Shown here piece by piece: positions 1 to 6,492 of a stretch of DNA of 44,802 nt (within the stretch, counting starts at the first letter, position 1; every line of letters starts with the position of its first letter). Origin of the DNA: Deltaproteobacteria bacterium. Its GTDB lineage: Bacteria > Myxococcota > Myxococcia > Myxococcales > 40CM-4-68-19. A model generated the notes under the pieces. That model worked only from the letters and a program-made list of their open reading frames with translations, made no database searches and had not been told where the DNA came from. The position numbers and the translations under genes are program-made. Where the stretch lies: positions 1 through 44,802 of the forward strand of contig VBKO01000128.1 of NCBI GenBank assembly GCA_005888115.1, in the 5' to 3' direction.

Positions 1-2
1 AG

Positions 3-653
3 CTCGCCCCCTCCTCGCGCGTCGACGCGCATGTCCCTGAGCCGCCGCTCCGCCGCGGGCATGCCCTCCTCTGCGCGGGCGCCCTGGTCTTCGTCGTCGC
101 CGGGTTCCTCGCAGGCTACAACCTCGCCTGGACGGCGATGGTCGGCGCCGCGCTGCTGCTCATCGTGACGCGCGGCGATCCCCGCGAGATCTTCGCGCAG
201 GTGGACGGCACGCTGCTGCTCTTCTTCGCCGCGCTGTTCGTCGTCACCCACGGCGTCGCGCAGGCCGGAATCGCGGAGCGGCTCTATCACTCGCTCGAGC
301 CTGCGTTCGGTTCCGACGCGGTGCAGCAGACGGTCCGCTTCGGCGCGTTCACCGTCGCCGCCTGCCAACTGGTCAGCAACGTTCCGTTCGTGCTGCTGGC
401 GAGCCACTGGCTCCCCAAGATGGCCGACCCGCACATTTCCTGGCTCTCGCTGGCCCTGGTCAGCACCCTGGCCGGGAACCTGACCCCCGTCGCCTCGGTG
501 GCGAACTTGATCGTGTTCGAACTGGCCGGAAACAAGGGCAAGATCCCGTTCTTGCGGTTCCTCCTGGTGGGAGCGGGTGCGACCTTCCTGCCGCTCGTGG
601 TGGGGCTCGCTACCCTGCTCGCCGAGCGGCGCTGGGGGCTTCTTTCCCGCTGA
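3..653 (+). CDS. Anion permease, C-terminal part (ArsB/SLC13-like), cut by the window edge
   Basis: This frame is open from the left edge, so the listed M at 138 is internal and the gene is partial at its 5' end. The visible ~216 residues hold several hydrophobic membrane segments and two glycine/proline-bearing stretches (QLVSNVPFVLLA and STLAGNLTPVASVAN). These are the kind of re-entrant, substrate-site motifs seen in the ArsB/CitMHS/SLC13 ion-transporter superfamily. It is an inner-membrane carrier, most likely for an inorganic or organic anion; the substrate cannot be read from this fragment. It stops 26 bases before the ECF sigma gene on the same strand, so read-through is possible. The family call is fairly secure and the substrate unknown. 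Confidence 0.75.
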   Translation, partial: LAPSSRVDAHVPEPPLRRGHALLCAGALVFVVAGFLAGYNLAWTAMVGAALLLIVTRGDPREIFAQVDGTLLLFFAALFVVTHGVAQAGIAERLYHSLEPAFGSDAVQQTVRFGAFTVAACQLVSNVPFVLLASHWLPKMADPHISWLSLALVSTLAGNLTPVASVANLIVFELAGNKGKIPFLRFLLVGAGATFLPLVVGLATLLAERRWGLLSR

Positions 654-679
654 CGTGAAATAGTGGCGCACTCTCGGCG

Positions 680-1330
680 TTGGACCTGGACGTGGATACC
701 GCCCTCGCGCTCCCCTTTCCCTTGACCCGACCGCACGAGACGGCGCGTCCAGGTTGCCCCACCGACGAGGTGGAATGGGCGCAGGCGGCGGCCGCCGGCG
801 ACAAGGCCTGCTTCGCGCGGCTGGTCGAGAAGCACAAGGCCTCGGTGTTCGGCCTCTGCTACCGCCTGGTCGGCTCCACTGACGAGGCCCGCGACGCCGC
901 CCAGGAGGCGTTCGTCCGCGCCTACACCAGCATCCGCGACTTCGACGCACGGCAGCCTTTCGGCGCCTGGGTGCTGCGCATCGCCCGGAACCACTGCATC
1001 GATCTCTTGCGCCGCCGGCGCCCCACGCTGGCGCTCGTTTCCGAGGCGCGCGGCGAGGATCCAGGGCCCGGCGTCGCCTCCGAGCCCGCCGATCAGTTCG
1101 CGCTCGGGGGCGAGCAGGCAGTCCAGGAGAGCGAGGCGCAGCGCGACCTCGACGCGGCGGTCGCTTCCCTGCCGCCCCGGTACCGCGAGGTGATCGCCCT
1201 CTTCCACGTGCAGCACAAGAGCTATGCTGAGATCGCCGCGGCCATGGGCGTGCCGATGGGCACCGTGATGACCTGGTTGCACCGGGCTCGCAAGGAGCTC
1301 AAGTCCAAGCTCGCGGAGCACTTGCCATGA
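680..1330 (+). CDS. ECF-type RNA polymerase sigma factor
   Basis: The protein has 216 residues. Sigma region 2 lies at about residues 40-112 (FARLVEKHKASVFGLCYRLV, the DEARDAAQEAFVRAY core and an IARNHCIDLLRRRR end). Region 4 lies at about 155-210 (LPPRYREVIALF, then the helix-turn-helix SYAEIAAAMGVPMGTVMTWL). Regions 1.1 and 3 are missing, as in ECF (group 4) factors. The listed start is TTG at 680; an in-frame GTG at 692 is an alternative, and the first ~30 residues are not conserved sigma sequence. The stop overlaps the next ATG (ATGA) of an anti-sigma gene, implying translational coupling and control by that partner. Target promoters cannot be derived from this window. Confidence 0.9.
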   Translation: MDLDVDTALALPFPLTRPHETARPGCPTDEVEWAQAAAAGDKACFARLVEKHKASVFGLCYRLVGSTDEARDAAQEAFVRAYTSIRDFDARQPFGAWVLRIARNHCIDLLRRRRPTLALVSEARGEDPGPGVASEPADQFALGGEQAVQESEAQRDLDAAVASLPPRYREVIALFHVQHKSYAEIAAAMGVPMGTVMTWLHRARKELKSKLAEHLP

Positions 1331-1848
1331 GTGCGCACCCCCACCTCACCGAGGAACAGATCCAGGGCCTGGCGGACGGGACGCTGCGCGGGCCCGAGGG
1401 GATGGCCGCGCGCGAGCACGCCGATGCCTGCGCGGAGTGCAGCGCCGAGCAGTCCATGTACGGCGCGCTCGTGCAGCGGCTGACGACGCTGCAGGACCCG
1501 ACGCTCCCGGCCGATTTCACCGCGGGCGTGCTCCAGGCCGTCGAGCACCGCGAGCACGCGCTCACGCAGCGCCGGCACACCCTGCTCGCCGCCATCCCCG
1601 CGGCCCTGGTCGGCGTCTTCGCCATCCTCGGCTGGGCGCTGTCCGCCGCTCCCACCGCCCACCTCGACGGGTTCCTCGAGATGTGGACGGTGGGCCGGCA
1701 CGTCGTCTCGGCGGCTGCGCCGGTGCTCGAGGCGGCGCGGCTGCCGCTCGGGCTGGGCGCGTTCGTGTTCGCCGCCGCCATCCTCTGCATCCTCGCCCGT
1801 GCGCTGCGCCTGCGCCCCGGCACCGTGCCCGCCCACGCGAGCCCTTGA
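1327..1848 (+). CDS. Membrane anti-sigma factor with zinc-finger (ZAS-like) motif
   Basis: The protein has 173 residues and starts inside the stop codon of the ECF sigma gene. The N-terminus has an upstream His, then HADACAEC, which fits the H-x3-C-x2-C signature of zinc-binding anti-sigma domains that hold ECF factors. Two hydrophobic stretches follow, around residues 85-105 (LLAAIPAALVGVFAILGWAL) and 140-160, so it is probably anchored in the inner membrane with the sigma-binding part in the cytoplasm. It should sequester the sigma factor encoded just upstream. The gene is followed after 3 bases by the beta-helix membrane protein, the likely third member of the module. Confidence 0.82.
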   Translation: MSAHPHLTEEQIQGLADGTLRGPEGMAAREHADACAECSAEQSMYGALVQRLTTLQDPTLPADFTAGVLQAVEHREHALTQRRHTLLAAIPAALVGVFAILGWALSAAPTAHLDGFLEMWTVGRHVVSAAAPVLEAARLPLGLGAFVFAAAILCILARALRLRPGTVPAHASP

Positions 1849-1851
1849 CCC

Positions 1852-3222
1852 ATGGCCGCCTCGCTCGCGCTTCTTCTCGCTTTCAGTGTGTCCGGCACCC
1901 TGCGGTCGGGCGCCCATGCAATCGTCGACCACTTCGCGGAGGGCGGCGGTAGCGCCCGCATCTCCGACAAGGTCCGCGCCATGGTGCAGCGGACCGAGCA
2001 GCAGGCGCAGGACGACGCGGCCGAATCCGACCCGGACGAGGACTCCGACTCCGACCTCGAGGTGGTGCCGCCGGAATCGCCGGTCCCAGCCAAGCTCCCG
2101 CGCCTCCGGATCCAGATCGGCAAGGACACGCCGCGTGACCTGCCCCCCTACTCCGAGACCGCGCACAACGTCCCGGCGGTCGGCGTCCTGCATCGCATCG
2201 CCCGTTCCGCCGGCTGGTCGCTCACGCTCGTCGGAGTGGAGAAGGAGCGCATCGACGTCGACCTCCAGGAAACCGATCCGCGCGAAGCGGTCCGGCAGGT
2301 CCTCAAGGCGAGCGGCTCGATGGGCGTCCTGCACCGCGACAAGCTGGTGGTGGTGCCCGCTCCCGGAGCGACCAGCGCCGGCATGCTGGTCGAGCACACC
2401 CGCCGTCGCGAGCGCCGCGTGCAGGGTACGCGTGCTCCTCACGGGCACGACATGGTCCACTTCTTCCAGGGCGACCTGGTGGTGCCCGCGGGGACGGTGG
2501 TCCAGGGGGACGTGGTCAACGTGGGCGGCTCGATCGAGCTGGAGCCCAACAGCGTGGTCCAGGGAGACGCGGTCAGCATCCTGGGCAGCACGGTGATCGA
2601 CCAGGGCGCGGTGGTCCTCGGCGACACCGCGGCGATCCTCGGCCAGGTGGAGGTGCAGCGCGGCGGCCAGGTGATCGGCGAGCACGTGCAGATCGGTCTC
2701 GGCAAGCTGTTCCGCTCGCGCCGGCACTCGATCCTTTCCTCGCTCGGACCATTCGGCTTCTTCCCCACCCTGGCGCTGTTCGCGGTGGTCTACCTGATCG
2801 GCCTTCTCACCTTGCGCTTGTGGCCCGAGCGCGTGCGCCAGGTGGGGCACGCCATGTTCGAGCAGCCGCTGAAGAGCTTCCTGGTGGGGTTCCTGTGCTG
2901 GCTGCTGCTGCTCCCGCTCGCCATCCTGCTCCTCATCTCCGTGGTGGGCATCCCGCTGGTGCCTCTCCTCCCGGTGATGATCTTCCTCGCCATCACCCTG
3001 GGAGTCAGCTCGGTGGCGCTGCGACTGGGTGAAGCGCTTCCGGCCGGGCCCGGGCAACGCTTCGTGCCTCCCGCGGCCCTGGGGATGGGCATCATCGTCC
3101 TGCTGCTGCTCGCGTTCGTCCCCTGGCTGGGAGTGCCGCTGCTTGCCTTGCTGCAGTTCTTCGCGCTCGGCGCGGCAGTCAGCTCGCGGCTGGGCCGTTC
3201 GCTGCCGCCGCACGTTTCCTAG
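1852..3222 (+). CDS. Membrane protein with bactofilin-like beta-helix and C-terminal transmembrane bundle
   Basis: The protein has 456 residues. A signal peptide-like N-terminus (LALLLAFSVSG) is followed by an acidic linker, then a region at about 85-165 with the look of a short secretin/TonB N-terminal (STN-like) domain (RIDVDLQETDPREAVRQVLK). Next is a run of short repeats at about 200-290, each with a V-x-G-D or G-x-V core (GTVVQGDVVNVGG, NSVVQGDAVSILG, GAVVLGDTAAILG), typical of bactofilin/polymer-forming beta-helices. Three or four membrane segments end the protein. The gene lies 3 bases after the anti-sigma gene. Proteins joining a beta-helix to C-terminal membrane segments are known in Myxococcota, but I cannot assign a role. 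It may be a sensor or an output of the sigma module. Confidence 0.7.
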   Translation: MAASLALLLAFSVSGTLRSGAHAIVDHFAEGGGSARISDKVRAMVQRTEQQAQDDAAESDPDEDSDSDLEVVPPESPVPAKLPRLRIQIGKDTPRDLPPYSETAHNVPAVGVLHRIARSAGWSLTLVGVEKERIDVDLQETDPREAVRQVLKASGSMGVLHRDKLVVVPAPGATSAGMLVEHTRRRERRVQGTRAPHGHDMVHFFQGDLVVPAGTVVQGDVVNVGGSIELEPNSVVQGDAVSILGSTVIDQGAVVLGDTAAILGQVEVQRGGQVIGEHVQIGLGKLFRSRRHSILSSLGPFGFFPTLALFAVVYLIGLLTLRLWPERVRQVGHAMFEQPLKSFLVGFLCWLLLLPLAILLLISVVGIPLVPLLPVMIFLAITLGVSSVALRLGEALPAGPGQRFVPPAALGMGIIVLLLLAFVPWLGVPLLALLQFFALGAAVSSRLGRSLPPHVS

Positions 3223-3233
3223 CGTCGCGCGAA

Positions 3234-4031
3234 TCAGCCGCCGGGAAGGACCTCGACCAACTCGGCCACGATCGTCAGCTCGTCCTCCTCCAGCCCCCGG
3301 AGCACGATCGGCCGATAGCCCGGCGCGTCCGTGTCGGGCTCGAGCCTCACCTCCACGGTCCGTCCGCCTTCCGCCCCCGCGTGCTGCTTCCGGGCGTGAT
3401 AGACCTTCACCGTGTACCGTCCGCCGTGATCTGGATCGTGGATCTGTCTGTGCTGCGCCAGGACCACCCGGCCGTTGCGGCTACCCAGCACCGGATGTCG
3501 GAACAGGCAGTAGGCTCCGTTCGGAATGCGGCGGCGCATCGACTCGCCGACGACCTGCGCCACAAACAGGCCCTTGCCGGGGCGCGTCCGTCCCAGCGGA
3601 CGAACCCAGCCCTCCGGCTCGACCTGCTGCTGTGCGCCGAACCGGCCGGCGGCCGCTTTGAGCGAGTACAAGGGAACGGCATTGCCAAAGCGGCGCAGCT
3701 GCTCGGAAGCCACTTGCCGGAACGGCTGAATCCGCTTCGAGCGGGGCTGCTCGAACAGCGAACGGACGGACACCCGGTACGCCAGCGACACCGCGACCAG
3801 CGTCACGAGCGTCACGTTGGCGGCCCCGCGCTCGAGACGCTGAAGGTGGTTGGAATGCAGGCCGATCTGCTCGGCGGCCTGCTCCTGCGTCAGTGCTCTC
3901 TCTTCGCGCAGCGCTCGCAGGCGCGCGCCCAAGCGCCGCTGCTCCTCGCGAAGCGCCCGCATGACCGCCGGCCGCTCCTTCAGCTCGGACCTTCCGTGCG
4001 CATGCGGGGAGGAGCCGAGGGCGCGGGGCAC
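3234..4031 (-). CDS. XRE-type helix-turn-helix repressor with S24 (LexA/CI-like) peptidase domain
   Basis: The protein has 265 residues. An XRE helix-turn-helix lies at about residues 30-95 (LRALREERALTQEQAAEQIGLHSN). A LexA/CI-type S24 domain follows: a hinge with an Ala-Gly pair (LKAAAGRFG), the Ser of the catalytic dyad in VVGESMRRR and the likely Lys in GRYTVKVYHAR. It is therefore probably a transcriptional repressor able to cleave itself, or a ligand-sensing relative that has kept the fold. The listed GTG start at 4031 has a GAGGG stretch just upstream; an ATG at 3962 (MRALREEQ) is an alternative with a distant AAGGAG. The gene diverges from a receiver-domain gene, and the space between them holds palindromes suited to autoregulation. 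Confidence 0.82.
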   Translation of the reverse strand: MPRALGSSPHAHGRSELKERPAVMRALREEQRRLGARLRALREERALTQEQAAEQIGLHSNHLQRLERGAANVTLVTLVAVSLAYRVSVRSLFEQPRSKRIQPFRQVASEQLRRFGNAVPLYSLKAAAGRFGAQQQVEPEGWVRPLGRTRPGKGLFVAQVVGESMRRRIPNGAYCLFRHPVLGSRNGRVVLAQHRQIHDPDHGGRYTVKVYHARKQHAGAEGGRTVEVRLEPDTDAPGYRPIVLRGLEEDELTIVAELVEVLPGG

Positions 4032-4061
4032 CCGCCCTCGGCTATCCCGTAGAGCTCTTGA

Positions 4062-4092
4062 GTTGTACCACTCATGAGTTGTGAATTACAAT
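4062..4092. promoter_or_regulatory. Divergent, mirror-arranged promoters with central palindrome (putative operator of the XRE/S24 repressor)
   Basis: On the plus strand TTGTAC (4063-4068) and TACAAT (4087-4092) are 18 bases apart. On the minus strand TTGTAA (4091-4086) and TACAAC (4067-4062) are also 18 apart, so each -35 overlaps the other promoter's -10. In the shared spacer sits a perfect 10-bp palindrome, ACTCATGAGT (4070-4079). It is flanked by two imperfect dyads, GAGTtGTACcACTC (4060-4073) and GAATTacAATTC (4083-4094). The stretch is strikingly AT-rich for this DNA. That the neighbouring repressor binds here is inference. The plus-strand start point would fall about 4 bases before the ATG at 4103, which lacks a Shine-Dalgarno sequence, so that message may be nearly leaderless. 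Confidence 0.55.
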
Positions 4093-4102
4093 TCTCGCCA
4101 AG

Positions 4103-4456
4103 ATGGCGATCCGGCCGCGCTGGTTGCTCCTCGTCGACGACGAGCCCGCCGTTCTGCATGCTCTGCGACGGGTTCTCGAGAGGCGTTACACGATCGCCAC
4201 CGCGTCGTCGGCGGAGGAAGCGGCGCGGCTGGCCGGGGCGGCCGAGTTCGCGGCGGTCCTGACGGACTACGACCTTCCGGGCCAGAACGGCGTGTGGCTC
4301 CTGGTGCAACTCGCGACGAGGCCTGGTCTGCGCAAGGTCCTCACCTCGGGGCGAGACATTCCCGGCATCGAGGCACTCAACTCGGCGGGCGTGGTCGACC
4401 GATTCGTCAAGAAGCCCGCCACACCCGAGGAGCTGTTCCAGGCGTTGGAAGGATAG
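4103..4456 (+). CDS. Single-domain response regulator (receiver only)
   Basis: The protein has 117 residues, exactly one CheY-like receiver domain. The acidic pair is VDDE (residues 11-14), the phospho-acceptor is D55 in VLTDYDLPG, the switch Thr/Ser is in VLTSG and the conserved Lys in VKKPATPEEL. There is no output domain, so it would act by protein contact or as a phosphate shuttle. It diverges from the XRE/S24 repressor gene and shares its promoter region, which suggests common control. No kinase lies next to it, so its partner is unknown. No good ribosome-binding site precedes the ATG, in line with a possibly leaderless message. Confidence 0.88.
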   Translation: MAIRPRWLLLVDDEPAVLHALRRVLERRYTIATASSAEEAARLAGAAEFAAVLTDYDLPGQNGVWLLVQLATRPGLRKVLTSGRDIPGIEALNSAGVVDRFVKKPATPEELFQALEG

Positions 4457-4485
4457 ACGGCTACGTATTCGCGTACACTGCCCGA

Positions 4486-5487
4486 ATGAGCGTCCGGAAT
4501 CGCGTCGCTTGGTGCTGTGCGGCCGTGCTCGCGGCTTGCACGCAGAAGCCGCCCTCGGGCGGCGCCACTGCGCCCGCTGCTCCGCCGCAGCCCGCCGCGC
4601 CCGCCGCCGCGCAGCAGCGCAGCGATGCGAGCTGCGCCGCGCCGCTGGAGCTTTCGGGCATCCGCGTCCAGATCCGGCCAGCGTCGGGCACGCTGCGCCT
4701 CGGGGTGTTCGCCGGACTCAAGGACGCGGACGACGAGAACGTGGCGCACCTGCGCAAGCTCGCCGCCGAGGTGGTCAAGCGAGGAGCGGAAGTGATGGTG
4801 GCGGACGGAGACGTGGGCGACAACCCGGACGAGCAGGAGACGCTCCTCGGAGTGCTCACCGAGACCGGGCTGCCGCTCCTGGTGGCGCCCGGGAACCGCG
4901 AGGTGCGAGCCGAGCTGGACGCCGCCGAAAGCGAGCTGCGCAAGAAGGGCGCCAAGGTGTGGGACCTCTCGCATGCGCGCGTCGTCGATGCCGGCGACGC
5001 GCTCGTCGTCGGCTTGCCCGGAACGATGGACCGACGCTTGCTGCACGCGGACGGCGCGTGCGTGTACGTGCAGCGCGACCTGGACGCGCTCGCCTCGTTC
5101 CTCGACCGGCTGTCCGCCAAGGAGCCTCCGGCGGTCCTGGTCATGGCGGTGCCCCCACGAGGGCGGGATCGATCGGCCCTCGACGTGAGCGAAGGGCAGA
5201 ACGTCGGGGATCCGCGCATCGTCCCGCTGCTCGCGCCGAGGCGAGCGCCGTTCGGGATCTTCGGCCAGGTCTGGGAGTCGGGCGGCCGCGCCGTCGACGG
5301 GAGGGGAACGCCGATCGCGGCCGAAGCGTCCGCCGACCAGCTGTACCTGAATCCCGGCGCCGCGGACCGGACCGCCTGGCCGATGGGTGACGGGACGCGA
5401 GTCGGCGGCCAGGCCGCGCTGCTCACCGTGCAGGGGCGCCGCGCCTCGGTCCAGTTCGTGCGCCTGCCGGGCGCGGAGAAGATGTAG
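4486..5487 (+). CDS. Lipoprotein, degenerate metallophosphoesterase-like
   Basis: The listed ORF starts at 4081, but the first credible start is the ATG at 4486, which begins a lipoprotein signal (CCAAVLAACTQ, lipobox Cys). The mature part (about 315 residues) has an order of motifs recalling calcineurin-like phosphoesterases: a first strand RLGVFAGLKD, then VMVADGDVGDN, then VAPGNRE and AVPPRGRD. In active enzymes the third would read GN-H-E and the last would carry His, so metal ligands look replaced. It may be a non-catalytic relative or unrelated. It stops directly before the MshEN gene (ATG at 5488) and is surely co-transcribed with it. The lipoprotein call is firm and the fold tentative. 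Confidence 0.65.
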   Translation: MSVRNRVAWCCAAVLAACTQKPPSGGATAPAAPPQPAAPAAAQQRSDASCAAPLELSGIRVQIRPASGTLRLGVFAGLKDADDENVAHLRKLAAEVVKRGAEVMVADGDVGDNPDEQETLLGVLTETGLPLLVAPGNREVRAELDAAESELRKKGAKVWDLSHARVVDAGDALVVGLPGTMDRRLLHADGACVYVQRDLDALASFLDRLSAKEPPAVLVMAVPPRGRDRSALDVSEGQNVGDPRIVPLLAPRRAPFGIFGQVWESGGRAVDGRGTPIAAEASADQLYLNPGAADRTAWPMGDGTRVGGQAALLTVQGRRASVQFVRLPGAEKM

Positions 5488-6186
5488 ATGAGCGCGAAGC
5501 TGGGCGACATCCTCATCCAACAGGGCGTGATCGACGAAGAGAAGCTGCTCGCCGCGCTCTCCGACCAGCGCGCCTTCGGAGGAAAGCTGGGGCGAACGCT
5601 GGTGGATCTGGGGTACGTGACCGAGGAGCAACTGGTGCACGCGCTCGCCACCCAGCTCGGGCTCGACACCATCGACCTCACGCAGGCGCAGATCGCGCCC
5701 GACGCGTTGTCCACCCTTCCGGTCGACGCCTGCGAGCGCTACGGCGTGTTTCCGGTGCGCGTCGATCCGCAGCGGCGCGTCTTGTGGCTCGCGACGGCGG
5801 AGCCGGACCAGGGCACGCTGCAGGAGGTGGCGCAGATCGCGCAGCACACGCTGGAACCGATCTTGTGCACGATGAGCAGCATCGACCACGCGGTCAGGCG
5901 CTACTACTTCGGCGACCAAGCGGCCCAGCCGGACAGGCTGGGCGACCCGCTGCGATCGATCCCGGGCGCGGGGCAGCGCAACGGCGACGGCGAGCTGGCG
6001 GCCGGCGCGGTGGCGCCGTTGGCCGCGCACGGCGACGCCATCGCGGAATTGCGCATGCTGCTCGTCCGGCTGGAGAAGCAGATGACCGCACAAGGTCGCG
6101 CTTTCCGCGCATTGGTGGAGATCCTCCAGGACAAGGGGATCGTCCGCCGCGGCGAGCTCGGCTCGCAGGCGACGAAGAAAGGGTAA
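5488..6186 (+). CDS. Stand-alone MshEN (type II secretion/pilus ATPase N-terminal) domain protein, putative c-di-GMP binder
   Basis: The protein has 232 residues. Two 24-residue units at about 4-27 (KLGDILIQQG...LLAALSDQ) and 33-56 (KLGRTLVDLG...LVHALATQ) match the tandem motif by which MshEN domains of pilus and type II secretion ATPases bind c-di-GMP, except that Lys replaces the usual first Arg in both. A second subdomain (to about residue 145) completes the GspE N-terminal fold. No ATPase domain follows, only an Ala/Gly-rich linker and a short charged helix near the C-terminus. It is therefore a free-standing regulator or adaptor rather than a motor. It directly follows the lipoprotein gene and faces the cyclic-nucleotide-binding gene. 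Confidence 0.8.
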   Translation: MSAKLGDILIQQGVIDEEKLLAALSDQRAFGGKLGRTLVDLGYVTEEQLVHALATQLGLDTIDLTQAQIAPDALSTLPVDACERYGVFPVRVDPQRRVLWLATAEPDQGTLQEVAQIAQHTLEPILCTMSSIDHAVRRYYFGDQAAQPDRLGDPLRSIPGAGQRNGDGELAAGAVAPLAAHGDAIAELRMLLVRLEKQMTAQGRAFRALVEILQDKGIVRRGELGSQATKKG

Positions 6187-6492
6187 TCCCCTCGCGCATT
6201 CGAGGCCGGGAGGTTCGGATTGCGTATCCGCGTACGAGGAGAAACCACGCTCGGTCTCCATTGCTTTTCACGGGTGAGCTCGGGCACCGGGGTGGCGAGG
6301 CACTCAGCTCGCGCGTCCACCTCGGCACGGTTGGTTGCGTCGAGCGCGTCGAGAGTCCGGATCACGATTCATGACTTCGACGAGCGGAACGGCAGATCGA
6401 TCTTTTTCTCGGACGCGGAGCCTCGCCGTCGTGATCGCAGCGCGAACCGATCCCCTCGCCTGACGTCCGGAGGAGTCGCCTCGCAGGATGGG
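6187..6492. other. Intergenic stretch between convergent genes, no gene recognised
   Basis: These 306 bases separate the stops of the MshEN gene and the cyclic-nucleotide-binding gene. I see no convincing ORF with a ribosome-binding site, no tRNA and no strong terminator. A small inverted repeat (CCTCG at 6190-6194 pairing with CGAGG at 6201-6205) lies right after the MshEN stop and may contribute weakly to termination. The long plus-strand ORF that starts here at 6220 is only the antisense shadow of the downstream gene. Confidence 0.5.

Noticed and set aside
1222-3213. 663-residue minus-strand ORF
   Set aside because: It is antisense to the anti-sigma and beta-helix genes, with His/Arg/Gln-rich shadow composition and no domain.
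4081-4485. N-terminal extension of the lipoprotein ORF back to 4081
   Set aside because: The region encodes the receiver protein in another frame, and ATG 4486 starts a proper lipoprotein signal.
4267-6261. 664-residue minus-strand ORF
   Set aside because: Antisense to the receiver, lipoprotein and MshEN genes, which have clear motifs; typical of GC-rich third-position bias.
6187-6492. Possible small RNA or riboswitch in the convergent gap
   Set aside because: Only a 5-bp hairpin seen; no promoter or terminator pair supports an RNA gene.
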